This document shows positions 1-10,047 of a stretch of DNA of 64,000 nt, piece after piece. Source of the stretch: Prunus persica. Its lineage: Eukaryota > Streptophyta > Magnoliopsida > Rosales > Rosaceae. Position 1 is the stretch's first letter, and every line of letters begins with the position of its first letter. Location: NCBI RefSeq assembly GCF_000346465.2, contig NC_034012.1:16847972-16911971 (forward strand), read 5' to 3'. The notes below the pieces were generated by a model, which saw only the letters and a list, made by a program, of their open reading frames with translations, had not been told where the DNA came from and searched no databases. The translations under genes were made by a program, and so were the position numbers.

Positions 1-612
1 GTATCAGAAAATTTAAGGTGGCTAGCAGCTGGTCCAAACATGGCAGTGCCATTATATAGGAGCTATCTTATTAAAGGTATTAAATTCAATATCAAGGCAC
101 AAGATGATGTGCGGACAACTTAAAATAGTGGAGTTTATTTACTTGCACATACCATGCAAGTTGCTAGTGCCAAGGATAAAAACCCAATTCTCTCAAATAT
201 GGGTTTCTATGGTGTCATTCAAGAAATTTGGGACCTTGACTACCAAAAGTTTACAATCCCAGTCTTTAGGTCTGATTGGATAGATAGTTCTGGTCTTGTA
301 GTCGACGAACTTGGATTTACCCTTGTAGATTTGAGTAAAATTGGACATAGGAATGACCAATTTGTTTTGGCTTCTCAAGTCAAACAAATATTTTTTGTTG
401 ACGACCTGATGCATCGTGGTTGGTCGGTAGTGTTATCAATGCCTAATAGAGAATATAATGATGTTATTGGTGATGAAGTCTTAGGTGATGTGATAATTGA
501 GTATGAGCCATTTACTAGAGGGATGCCAAATGTTGACACATTTGATGAACTGGTGGGTGAGTTAGGCGGTCAAAATATTCGAGATGGGTGTGAAGATATA
601 TGGATTGAATGA
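1..612 (+). pseudogene. TNP2-like CACTA transposase, C-terminal part (DUF4216-like)
   Basis: In the frame of the 154-612 ORF, the upstream codons read into the same protein and match the homologous segments at 42855-43475 and on the minus strand at 27611-28190. The tail carries the charged, aromatic-rich region typical of the DUF4216 segment at the end of plant CACTA transposases (for example SDWIDSSGLVVDELGF). A TAA at 121-123 interrupts the frame where the copy at about 42980 has CAA, so the long protein is broken. The remaining open part (ATG 154, 152 residues) is probably not a gene in itself. Confidence 0.75.
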
Positions 613-679
613 TGCTTATGTAATTGGCAGTGTATGACATTAATTTTGTAATATATTGTAATGTGATTTCTTCACTTTC

Positions 680-2213
680 TACGTTCAAATAAAACACGAC
701 GTTATTGTGAACCAGTTATTCAGCATATTTACCGACGTCTTAAAGCAACGTAACAATGAAGAACCACGACGCTATTGTGAAGCAATTATTCAGGATATCA
801 CGTCGGGGAAGGATTAAGGACCGCCATGTAATTCAAAATAACACGACTCCAATCCCATAATACCGACGTCTAAAAAATGAGATATATAATCTGAACGTTA
901 AAAAATACGACGTCATCATACATTTTTCACGTCGCAAGTTCTTTTATAAACGAAGAGGAACGAAATGAATTCCGACGGTAATTCATTATAACCGCCGTCT
1001 AATATCAATTAAACGACGTTATTTGTAATACGGCTCTCTCATCGCATTTCAACGTCAACTATATAAATACATACGTCGTAAATAATGACACTGACAACTA
1101 TTTCCACGTCATTGAATTCCGACGGTAATTCATTATAACCGCCGTCTAATATCAATTAAACGACGTTATTTGTAATACGGCTCTCTCATCGCATTTCAAC
1201 GTCAACTATATAAATACATACGTCGTAAATAATGACACTGACAACTATTTCCACGTCATCTTTTTTAGAAAAATCGAAGTGGAAAATTTATTTCACGACG
1301 GTTGTTTGTAAATAAGAGACGTAGTATATTTCAATAACGTCGTCTTCTTATGTATTTAAAGACGTCATATTTTTTCTTGTCGTGAAAATTATATTTGACG
1401 GCGTAGTGTTTTAGTTGTCGTCGTTGTATGTCTATCTTGCGGCCTTGTTCTTTTAATATGTGTCATATTTTTCCTTTTTAACGACGGTGATTTGTTTGAG
1501 TTGGTCGTCTATTCTCATCCTCGACTATTTTTTAGAACTTTAGCAGACTAAACACGTCTGTTTTTATTTGTTTTCGACGTTGTTTTATTTAAGAACGTCT
1601 AATATTTATTGTCGTTGTTTGTTTCAGAAAATAGGACGTATAAATTTTGTAATACGACTCTCATATATTTGTAACCGACGTTGTTTCGTTGTTCAACGTC
1701 TACTCTATAAATACATACGTCGTAAATAATGACACTGACAACTATTTCCACGTCATCTTTTATAGAAAAATCGAAGTGGAAAATTTATGTTATGACGGTT
1801 ATTTTTATATAGGCGACGTAGTAGGTATCAATAACGTCGTCTTCTAATGTATTTAAAGACGACATATTTTTTATTGTCGTGAAAATGATATTTAACGGCG
1901 TCTTATTTTAATTTTCGTCGTTGTATGTCTATCTTGCGGCCATGTTCTGTTAATATGTGTCATATTTTTCCTTTTTAACGACGGTTTGTTTAGAGAGTTG
2001 GTCGTCTATTCTCATCCTCGACTGCTTTTTTAGATCTTTTTGCAGTACACAGACGTCGTTTTGTATTTGTTGATGACGTTGTATATTGTAACAACGACGG
2101 TGATTTAGCGTCGTGGTTTATGAGGGAAAAGATGACGGTGGATTCCACGACCATTGAAAAACCGAATACACGACGGTGATTTACAGTCGTCTTTTTGCTT
2201 TTTTGTAGTAGTG
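680..2213. repeat. CACTA subterminal repeat region (CGACGG motifs)
   Basis: Dozens of short motifs around CGACGG, ACGTCG and CCGTCG occur on both strands, spaced a few tens of bases apart, as in the TnpA-binding subterminal zones of En/Spm elements. Two larger direct repeats lie inside: a 147-base unit starting at 967 is repeated in tandem from 1114, and about 340 bases (1205-1545) recur with some divergence at 1702-2043. No coding frame is credible here. Confidence 0.75.
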
Positions 2214-2640
2214 TTCGATTTGTGGTGATAAATTACCGTTCAAAATTTCTTAGTGTGTATTTTTAATAAATTACATTTCATTTAATTTTTTCCATGGATC
2301 GATATTCAGTCGATAGTTTAAATATAATATGTAAAATAATATAGTACAAAAATTAGGAATTTTGTATCAAGTAAAAAATTAGTTTCATTGTCACCCTAAA
2401 GCAAAATATATTTCAATATATAGGGTGCCCCCTCAATGAAAATTTTCTGGCTCCGCCACTGCTATTATGCATACCTTTCTCATGTTTAAGAGTTTGCAGT
2501 TGGAGTTGGCACTGATCAGTCCCTAGAAGCATAACCGAAAAATTGTATGGAGTCATCACAATGTTTTGCTTTTTGTTTGTATCAATAAAAGAGGGTGTTC
2601 AACTTTAGACCTTTTAGAGCACTTCCACCACTAAAGGGAG
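2214..2640. other. AT-rich spacer with a degraded hAT-like terminus
   Basis: No gene is seen. At 2446-2461 the text CTCCGCCACTG resembles the right end of the small hAT-like family that is intact at 5276-6073, so this may be an element remnant. Confidence 0.4.
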
Positions 2641-2702
2641 CAAGGGTAGAACTAGAAATTTTTCAACGGGTGGGCTAGCTAAAGTTATTTGCTTAAAATC
2701 TA

Positions 2703-3745
2703 GGCTTATTTATGTACATGTCCCATGTGCTTTCAAACTTGTCTCATATTACCACCTGGGCTTTGAAACGTCTCAAAATACCCCTCACACTTTTAAAAAC
2801 AGTCTCACGTTACCAATTCCGTCAGTATTATAGACGTTCCGTTATGTGGCCCCACTTCGTTTCAATCCTTAACATTGGAGAATAAGGATTTTTCAGCTTC
2901 AGAAAAGAAGAAAGGGGGTATTTGGGTGAGAAGGGGAAATTTGAAGAAAGAAGGCTAGGGCTTATCGAAAGCCTGCTCTTGTAATGCTTCATGGGTATGG
3001 TGGCAATTCATCCATCAAGTGGGTTCACTTTCTCAAAGTTTCAATCTGTACGTATCTGATCTATTGTTCTTTGGCAAATCCTACACCAACAGGCCAGAAA
3101 GGACAGAGGTTTTCCAAGCAAAATGTGTGGCAGAAGGGTTGAAGAGATTAGGGGTGGAGAGATTTTCTGTTTACTCTATAAGTTATGGAGGGTATGTGGC
3201 ATATTGGATGGCTGAGATGTATCCAGAGTTGGTGGAGAAAGTTGTGGTTGTGAGTTGTGGGGTTGGGATGACAGAGGAGCAGAAAAGAGAGCAGATCAAT
3301 AAGGTTGGAAGCAATGCATTGAATCTCCTTGTACCTGAAAGTGCTCATGATCTGAGGCTCTTGGTGAATCTGACAATGCACAAACCTGGCCCTTCTAAGA
3401 GGGTCCCTGATATTTTCCTTCATGGGTTCATTAATGTGAGTCTAAAATTCCTCCATTTTTATAACACCACCTTACATGGTAGATTCTAGCCTTCTTCTCC
3501 AAATTTCCCATTCTCACCCAAATACCCCCTTCTCCTTTTCTAAAGCTAAAAAACCATTATTCTCCAATGTTAAGGATTGAAACGAAGTGGGGCCCAAAGC
3601 ACGTAACGGAACGTCTATAATACTGACGGAATAGGTAACGTGAGACCTTTTTTAAAAGTGTGAGGGGTCTTTTGAGACGTTTCAAAGCTCAGGTGGTAAT
3701 CTGAGACAAGTTTGAAAACACAGAGGGCATGTACATAAATAAGCC
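2703..3745. mobile_element. Pack-MULE carrying an alpha/beta-hydrolase gene fragment
   Basis: It begins GGCTTATTTATGTACATG and ends with its complement. The perfect 9-base target duplication TAAAATCTA lies at 2694-2702 and 3746-3754. The inverted terminal repeats run about 260 bases each and still align with modest divergence. Long terminal inverted repeats plus a 9-base duplication are the signature of Mutator-like elements. The interior is a fragment of a host gene and no transposase, which defines a Pack-MULE. Confidence 0.85.
2966..3435 (+). pseudogene. Captured alpha/beta-hydrolase exon fragment
   Basis: The frame starting near 2969 reads KPALVMLHGYGG, an oxyanion-hole HG motif. After a frame change near 3030 it continues SFNLYVSDLLFFGKSYTNRP and then the nucleophile elbow YSISYGGYVAYWMAEMYPE. 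This is the pattern of plant alpha/beta-fold hydrolases of the esterase/lipase type. The frame shift between the HG segment and the rest, the missing C-terminal His region, and a splice-donor-like GTGAGT right after the exon (3436) indicate a captured genomic fragment. The 156-residue open frame at 3019-3489 is therefore not a complete enzyme. Confidence 0.75.
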
Positions 3746-4194
3746 TAAAATCTAATGCTCTTTTTATTCTATTTTTATACTTACAATTTCTATATTTTTC
3801 TAGAAATAAAAGTATACATCATATAAACCACGCACATAGGGTGACACCACAATAAAAAAGTGGGCCAACTCTCCCCCTCCCCCCCAAGTACACTCGGGTT
3901 TGATTCGCTAGTTCATAACTCCATTTACTAAAGTTATCAGCCATCAAATCCAATTTTGATACATATTATTTGATATCTCCATTGGAGGTGCTTTTAGCTG
4001 AGCAAACAAATTAAATATAAGATGATTACAGGCTTATAGGTTGAGTGGACAAGGAGTTATTAGGCTACATTTAGGTGGACTACTAATCTTTTATAGAGTG
4101 AAATCACATAAAAATACATTTAATATTTTTTAATATTTTTTAAAGGCTTCCTGGGCTAGAGCCCATGGTAGCCTTGTTGCTAGTTCCGCCCATG

Positions 4195-4554
4195 GAAGGG
4201 AGTCCTAGCAAGATGGGGCCCAAGCAACTAAAGGTAGCTCTAGCGCAAGAGTTCCAGCCACTGGTAAACAGTGGCCCCAGCAACCTGGGCAAGCCCACAG
4301 GCAAGTTTAACCCGAGCTGCTGCCTAGGTAAAATGACAGCCAAAAAAAAAAATTTCAGATTTTTTTAATTTTTTATAAATACCTAGTCATATTCTTTACT
4401 TCCAACACTAAAAACTTTATACAAGTTCATCTCTTTATATCTCATGTGAATAGTAATTGCCCTTGCCCTAGCCTATAAAAGTGGAAACAAAATTGTAAGG
4501 GCTACCATTATTCACGTGAATATTGAGTTGGTGGATCACAATGTCCATCTGTAC
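4195..4554. other. Spacer, no gene seen
   Basis: GC-richer stretch to about 4340, then AT-rich DNA. Two overlapping open frames at 4140-4368 have no recognisable family features and are judged fortuitous. Confidence 0.4.
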
Positions 4555-4699
4555 CACTACTACGAAAATAATCAAAGGCCAGAGACATATAATGGCACAC
4601 ATACAATATTGTGCCCTCCTTTCTAACATTAGACACAAATAAGTTATATTTATGCTATTTTTTTTTTTTGGGGTATAAAACACAAATATTTGTGATAAA

Positions 4700-5019
4700 T
4701 TCAAGCATGTGGGGCACAATTATAAATTAGGCACAAGAATTCATGCCCTATGCATTGTGCCTCTTGTGATTGAGTCTGATTCTCTGTCGGTGGTTCATAT
4801 GGTTAAAAGTTATGAGGAGTGTCTTGCTGCTGAGGGTGCTTTTGTGGAAGGGGAACGTCGTCTTCTTGCCAATCATGAGTCATGTGCTGTTAGGCATATC
4901 CCTCGTCATGCAAATAGGGCTGCCCATTACGTTGCCTATTTCAGTCTCCGTGATCAAGGTCTATCGTGTTTGATGGATGTGGGTCCTTTATGGCTCATGA
5001 AAAAATACCCACATCCATG
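4700..5019 (+). pseudogene. RNase H-like (RVT_3 type) fragment
   Basis: The translation contains PLVIESDSLSVVHMVKSYEE, then CAVRHIPRHANRAAHYVAYF and GLSCLMDVGPLWLM. This order (acidic ESDS core, R-H-x-x-R-x-A-N-x-x-A-H) is typical of the C-terminal half of plant RNase H-like domains found in LINE-derived proteins. The N-terminal half of the fold, with the first catalytic aspartate, is absent. It is a remnant about 100 residues long. Confidence 0.65.
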
Positions 5020-5275
5020 ACCCGTTCTTCAGAAAAAGTAAGTGAATTATTTGGAGAGACACAAACATTTGGGTCTTTATCTCTGACAAATGTGACATGT
5101 TCTAGACACAAAAACTATTTTATGCCCAATACTTTATTATAATTTAGAAGTGAAGTAATTTTTTATTTTCAAACTCTGTTTTTAACTACTATACACAAAA
5201 ATCATTTTGTGCCCAATAAGTTGTAATAATTTACATAGCGAAGTTTTTTTTTTTTCTTTTCAAACTCTGTGTAAT

Positions 5276-6073
5276 CAGCGGCGGATCCAGGAATTTTTCA
5301 ACGGAGGTGCAATATTTAAAAGCTAAGAGCTCAAAACCCCAAAAAAAAAACAAAAAAAACAAAGACAACTTGTCTTCCACTTCGTCCTCAAGCCCCAACC
5401 TACCCCTTCACACTCTCTCTCTCCCTCTCCCTCTCCCTCTCCTTCTCTCTGTCTGTTGTTTTTGTTGGGTCCCAGCCTGCAAACTCAAAACTGGGCTCTC
5501 ATTATTAAATCTTCCCCAACCAGCAACACTATCTCCCACTCTCACACAAAGTTCAAAACCCATCTTCTCTCTCTCTCTGCTTTCAGTTTCCTCATCCATT
5601 TATACTGACCCTTTTCAGTTTTAGCTCGTATGGCTGAGTCACGGGACGATCCCGAGTTCTATCTCCCAACCCACTTCCTAACAGACGACGTCGTTCTGCA
5701 CAACATGGACGACAACAGCTTCCACCAAAACGGCGTCGGATCAGTCGCCCGGTTCCCCACCGAGTTCCCGTACGAGTTCGATTCCTCCGACTCTAACTCA
5801 GCCCTCAGCTCGGCTGTCGAGTCCGTGGTCGGCTCCACTGAGACTGAGAGCAGCGACGAAGAGGACTTCCTCTCCGGGTTGACTCGCCGCCTCGCTCAGT
5901 CTTCGCTGCAGCAGACTCGCCGCCTCTCAACCCAGGTGGTTTGGGCATTTCGTCGAACAGGTGCTGTGCATCTCGTTTCTGAAGCAGAGGTGCAATTCCA
6001 GCTCTTGTAATGGACTTCTCTGGCGACCGGAGGTGCAGGTGCACCTCCTTGCGCCTGCACAGGTCCGCCACTG
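5276..6073 (+). mobile_element. Small hAT-like element with a captured promoter/first exon
   Basis: Its ends are CAGCGGCGGATCC at 5276 and, inverted, CAGTGGCGGACCTG ending at 6073. A perfect 8-base target duplication TGTGTAAT flanks it (5268-5275, 6074-6081). The 798-base body contains no transposase. Instead it holds a CT-rich leader and an open exon (next feature). Related degenerate termini are seen near 2450 and 13165. Confidence 0.8.
5630..6010 (+). pseudogene. Captured first exon of an uncharacterised plant acidic protein
   Basis: An ATG at 5630 follows a CT-rich leader that looks like a 5' untranslated region. The protein begins MAESRDDPEFYLPTHFLTDD and contains EFPYEFDSSDSN and VVGSTETESSDEEDFLSGLT. 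The segment looks like the start of a plant-wide, serine/acidic-rich protein of unknown function, recalled from general knowledge and not searched. Around 5934 the text CAGGTGG resembles a splice donor, and residues after it look like intron translated by chance. The frame ends at 6010 inside the element, so only the first exon was captured. It has GC-rich third positions unlike its neighbours. Confidence 0.6.
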
Positions 6074-6299
6074 TGTGTAATATTTCACGGCTTCCCTTAA
6101 AGTTTCTTCTGTTTCTTTTTTGTGTTCTTTTGGGCAACCCTCCACCTAAAGTTAAGTTTAAAACTTTTGACCCTATAAAATATCTCATCCATCACCCTAC
6201 TTTTTTGAAGCCCTTTTTTTTCTCTCCCCCTCTCCCTTCTCTCTGTGTCTCTGCTGCACCCATTTACTAAATTTATTTTTTGATTCTATAGATTGAGCT

Positions 6300-6620
6300 T
6301 GATATAGTTAGGACTAGTTTGATATTGTTGTACTGTGAAAATAATCATTGTCAGATTTGCTATGAGAGAAATCAGCTGGGGGAGAAAGCAGTTTGACGTT
6401 TGGTAAACTTTTTGTTAAAAGTGTTGTTAGTACGAATTCCCGCATAATCAGAAAATAATTCCCCCATAATCATTAAACCTAGTGCCTCTTCGAAATTGAT
6501 TTCGTATAATCAGAAAATGAAAACACCTCATTAGCCGCTTTCTCTTATAACTTTCTCTTACAACAATTTTTAACAATAAATGATTTTCTCATAGTTTACT
6601 GAACAGGCTGGGCTTTCCAA
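6300..6620. repeat. MITE-like repeat related to the copy at 48404-48640
   Basis: The left part, with ACTGTGAAAATAATCATTG, GATTTGCTATGAGAGAAA and GCAGTTTGACGTTTG, matches the repeat just downstream of the polyketide synthase gene. A fairly clear right end lies near 6620. No coding capacity. Exact termini were not resolved. Confidence 0.45.
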
Positions 6621-7345
6621 ATTTTTTTAAAAATTACTTATCATCCCAAATAAGCAATGCTAAATGGGCACTTATTCACTGTTTAAACTTTTGCTTAAGT
6701 AATGTTGCTACTATCTCATTCTAGCTTTTGATTGATTTTTTTTTTCGCGTGCGTGATAGTGGAGGACAAGTGTTGCTGTTGGTGCTTGCTTTGATTATCA
6801 TCCACAACAAAAGGAGCCTAAAAGAGAAGGGGAAAAGCTAGGGGTGGGCATAAAAATCGATAAACCGATCAAACCGACCGAACCAAACCAAATCAAACCG
6901 AAAAAGGGAGTTTTTTGACTAAACTGAAAAAGTCAACTATGGACCTGAACCGAACCGAAGGTCCACGATTCGGCCTTCGGTTCCAAATTTTTCAGAACCG
7001 GTGGACCTGAACTGAACCGGATAATATTTAAATATATATATATATACGTTACACGTGGCGCCGTTTGATTGGCCAAAAAATGGTTTCATGTGAGACATGT
7101 TGCAGTGTATCCCTCAGAATTTTTTTTTCTTTTTCGTAACCCTCTCACGCGACTGAGTCTCTTCTCTTCTCTTCAGTTTTCATTCATCTTCTATTTTGAC
7201 CTAATCGGCTGTGCCTGTGGCTGCTGCGCCTGCGCCTCTCTCTAGACCTCACTCAAATCTTCAATCGAGCGCTCAGAAATTTCGACGACAGCATCTGTGC
7301 CGCTTCTTCATCGATCTCACGATCTCTTGTCTGCCAGGTATCATC

Positions 7346-7348
<3 letters not shown>

Positions 7349-7386
<38 letters not shown>
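7349..7386. repeat. (CT)n microsatellite
   Basis: About 19 uninterrupted TC dinucleotides lie in the leader region of the hAT element. Confidence 0.95.
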
Positions 7387-7390
<4 letters not shown>

Positions 7391-8073
7391 CGACCTCAGC
7401 CTAACCCACATCACCGCTCTCTATTTCAGGCACACAAAGCACAAACCCGATCAAGAGCCGCCACAACCACCTCTATTGCCGAAGGTAAATTCTCTCCTCT
7501 GTGCATTCTAGGGTTTTTTTTTTTTTTTTTTTGCTTTGAAATTTATACCTATATCAGAATGATATATGCTATGAAGTTGAGAATATGTTATTGCATTTTT
7601 TTTTTGAACGATTATTCCATTCAATAATCTATCTGTGCTGCTCAATATGTCTATGCTATGTGTTTTTTTGACAGAGTAAGGAAGAATAGATGATAGATCA
7701 ATAGAGAAAAAGATAAAGAATTTACATATGTTAGAAGAATATATCAATATGTGCATGCTCTGTCTTTTTTTGACAGAGTAATCTGTCTTTTTTTGACTAT
7801 GCTCTGTATTTTTTTTTGGAATGATTTATGGTTACATAAGTTTTAAATTGTGTGGCTTTTGAGACTGTTTTGATTTGAGCATGAAAGAAATTTGGTTTGA
7901 ATTTTAGGGTTTTTGTAGAGTAGTGGGTATTTTAGGGTATTTGGTTTGAAATTGGTTTGAATTTATGAAAGGAATGAAGCTTGTTTGTAACCTAACCCCA
8001 GTTTTGTTTTCATTCACAGTTGTTTTGCATTTCTGCTGCTGTGAGCTTTGAAAGTATTGGAAATTTTGCTTAA

Positions 8074-8900
8074 ATGGAGGTAAATTGCTTCTAACCCTAT
8101 TTTTGTTTTGTTTTGAGTTAATATGTTTGTATTCTGTAATCTATAATCTGTTTTATTGATTCTGTGTGTGTTTTAAATCTGTTTTGACTTTGTTTAAATT
8201 TGTTTTTTTGGATAATATATATGTTGTAATCTGTTTATGGATATGAAAGTCTGTTTTCACAGTTTAAATCTGTTTTTTTGGATAATATATATGTTTTAAT
8301 CCATTTATGAATAGGAAAGTAATATTTAGGAGTGATTAAATATGTTAATTGGATTGTATCTGTTTTAGTCTGTTTATGGATAGGAATACTCTGTTTTGAC
8401 TGTGTTTAAATCTGGTTTTTGGATAGAATATATGTTTTAATCTGTTTATGGATAGGAAAATTCTGTTTTGACTCTGTTTAAATCTGGTTCTTGGATAGGA
8501 TATATGTTTAGGGAGTTGTATGAATAGGAAAATCTGTTTTGACAGTTTACATATGATTTTTATATTATAAGATATATGTTTTAATCTGTTTATGGATAGG
8601 AAAACTTTGTTTGATTGTGTTTAAATATATTTTTAATTTGTTTATGAATAGGAACCAGCTTCTATTGAGGCTCATTTTCCTGAGAATGATGATTCTATAC
8701 CATGTAGTGATGTTGTTGTTCCTCCAACAGTGTCACAAAATCCAACACCATCACCATTAGAACCTAGTACCGGGAAAAGGAAACCTTGTAAGAAGGAGAG
8801 TGATGTGTGGGAACACTTTGAAAAGTATGATTTGGTATTGGATTTGAAAGGGGTAGATGGGACTAAAAGAAAAGAAGTTGAAAAAAGGGCTAAGTGCAAG
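8074..8900 (+). pseudogene. hAT transposase N-terminus with BED zinc finger (partial)
   Basis: ATGGAG at 8074-8079 is followed by a GTAAATT donor, and an acceptor at 8650-8651 opens a second exon that continues the frame (M-E-E-P-A-S-I-E-A-H). The exon carries KKESDVWEHFEKY and later a K-A-K-C near 8890, the spacing of the first half of a BED zinc finger (aromatic residues, then C-x-x-C). The sequence then enters the N gap. Downstream of the gap only terminal repeat DNA remains, so the catalytic and dimerisation regions are missing. Confidence 0.6.
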
Positions 8901-9000
8901 NNNNNNNNNNNNNNNNNNNNNNNNNNNNNNNNNNNNNNNNNNNNNNNNNNNNNNNNNNNNNNNNNNNNNNNNNNNNNNNNNNNNNNNNNNNNNNNNNNNN
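8901..9000. other. Assembly gap (100 N)
   Basis: One hundred N bases. Open frames that run across this interval are artefacts. Confidence 0.99.
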
Positions 9001-9491
9001 GATATCTGATTTGGGCTTTTTTTGGATGAAGTAAAAATGATTTGGGCTTTTGAAAATAGTAAAATTGGGCTCAAGCCCAAACCGATCACACTCAGAACCG
9101 ACCCGAGAACCGAAGACCATTTACAGTTGGGCCCAATTTCGGGTTTTGCCCTTGACCCGACCCGACCCGAGAACCGAGCTTGCCTTCGGTTTGGCCCGCA
9201 GGTCGGCCAAAAATTGACCCGACCCGAACCGTGCCCAGGCCTAGGAAAAGCTGCTCTTCCCAAAGTGAGTTGTCTTTTAAAGCAAAATTGTGTTTTCTGT
9301 TTTGCATGTTGTTATTAGCATTGCAATGCCTCAATTGCATCTACTCTATTAAAGTTTTAATTGAATGATATGCTGTTTTTAATGTTCGGAAATTTTAGGA
9401 AAAGCACAAATTTGAAGAGGAGAAGGCTTACTTTCAAGAGGTTGATGCCTTTGAGTTGTTGGAAGAGAGAGAGGAGATTGCTGGTGGTTGA

Positions 9492-10047
9492 GAAACAGAG
9501 AGAGTGAGAATATAGGCGGCTGTGGTGGAGAGATAGTTTTAGGTGTATTTTTTTGTATCTTCTTATTATAAATAAATATATTGGACACGAATGAATAATT
9601 TTTGTGCATGTGCAAAAGTCAAATTAGATGAACAAAGCCACATAATGCCACATACGTGCCCAAAATTGTTGAATTTTAGGGCACGAAAAAGAAAAATCGT
9701 GCCTTTTGAACAATAGAAACTCCTATAAGGAAACTGATTAATTTATTGTGATTGCACTGTTGCAATTACCATAGAGCACGAATAATTATGCATTTTTGAG
9801 CTAAAGAGCACAAACAATATTGGTGGCTAAAATCAGATATTGTAGTACTATACGATCAGAAAAACACTTCAATACCACAAATTACACAAAATAAAGGACA
9901 AATGATCACTATTAGGAGCTTTTATTTTATATATAGTATAAAATTATATTACGATACCGGAGAATATCAAATATTTTATTCAAAGAAAAGAAATTACATG
10001 AGACTAACAATACTCAATAATGATTTGTCATTTAAACAGCATAAAGC
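9492..10047. other. Spacer downstream of the reductase gene
   Basis: AT-rich. It holds the GGCACAA-type motifs assigned to the possible composite element (to about 9850), then the 3' flank of the minus-strand reductase, where AATAAA-like polyadenylation signals occur on the minus strand (around 9976). No gene is seen. Confidence 0.5.

Larger units (their letters stand above)
1..2213 (+). mobile_element. CACTA (En/Spm) element, 3' part, cut by window start
   Basis: The right terminus ends in GTAGTAGTG at 2213; read inward on the minus strand it begins CACTACTACAAAAAAGC, a typical CACTA terminal inverted repeat. Inside it are the tail of a TNP2-type transposase gene (1-612) and about 1.5 kb of subterminal DNA full of CGACGG/CCGACG motifs in both orientations. 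The left half lies outside the window, so the target-site duplication cannot be tested. The last 400 bases reappear inverted at 49211-49607. Confidence 0.85.
2641..4194. mobile_element. Small non-autonomous hAT-like element, host of a nested Pack-MULE
   Basis: Its termini are CAAGGGTAGAACTAG at 2641 and, on the other strand, CATGGGCGGAACTAG ending at 4194. They are flanked by a near-perfect 8-base target duplication (AAAGGGAG at 2633-2640, GAAGGGAG at 4195-4202), the size expected for hAT insertion. Without the nested MULE (2703-3745) it would be about 0.5 kb. It encodes nothing recognisable of its own. Confidence 0.6.
6839..9243 (+). mobile_element. hAT (Ac-type) element with BED-finger exon, internally incomplete
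   Basis: It begins TAGGGGTGGGCA and ends with the complement of TAGGCCTGGGCA. A perfect 8-base target duplication GGAAAAGC flanks it (6831-6838, 9244-9251). Subterminal DNA is rich in AACCGACCGAACC-type motifs (6860-7010, 9080-9230), as in Ac-like elements. Inside are a CT-rich leader, probable 5' introns, a start codon and a BED-type zinc-finger exon. An assembly gap of 100 N (8901-9000) hides how the transposase was lost. The element is too short for a full hAT transposase. Confidence 0.85.
6750..9491 (+). pseudogene. Gene remnant, possibly sororin-like, split by a hAT element
   Basis: DNA on both sides of the hAT insertion is continuous when the element and one target duplication are removed. 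The joined segment ends at a GTGAG donor (9265). A second exon starts after TTTTAG at 9399 and encodes a C-terminus containing EEKAYFQEVDAFELLEE, with a TGA at 9489-9491. This acidic, aromatic tail resembles the C-terminal motif of plant sororin-type cohesin regulators; that assignment rests on memory and is weak. The upstream exon frame is uncertain, and the reading phases of the two exons do not fit simply, so it is scored as a broken fragment. Confidence 0.35.
4555..9847. mobile_element. Possible decayed CACTA-like composite with GGCACAA subterminal motifs
   Basis: The left end CACTACTACGAAAATAATC at 4555 resembles a CACTA terminus. The right end near 9835-9847 reads, on the other strand, TACTACAATATCTGATTTT. 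Both sides carry short motifs of the type GGCACAA/TTGTGCCC (4560-5250 and 9580-9830). Between them lie an RNase H fragment, two hAT-type insertions and a broken cellular-looking gene. No clean 3-base target duplication is visible and the right terminus is mutated, so the boundaries are an inference. Confidence 0.35.

Noticed and set aside
8730..9318. Long frames crossing 8901-9000
   Set aside because: They run through the N gap and cannot be read as protein.
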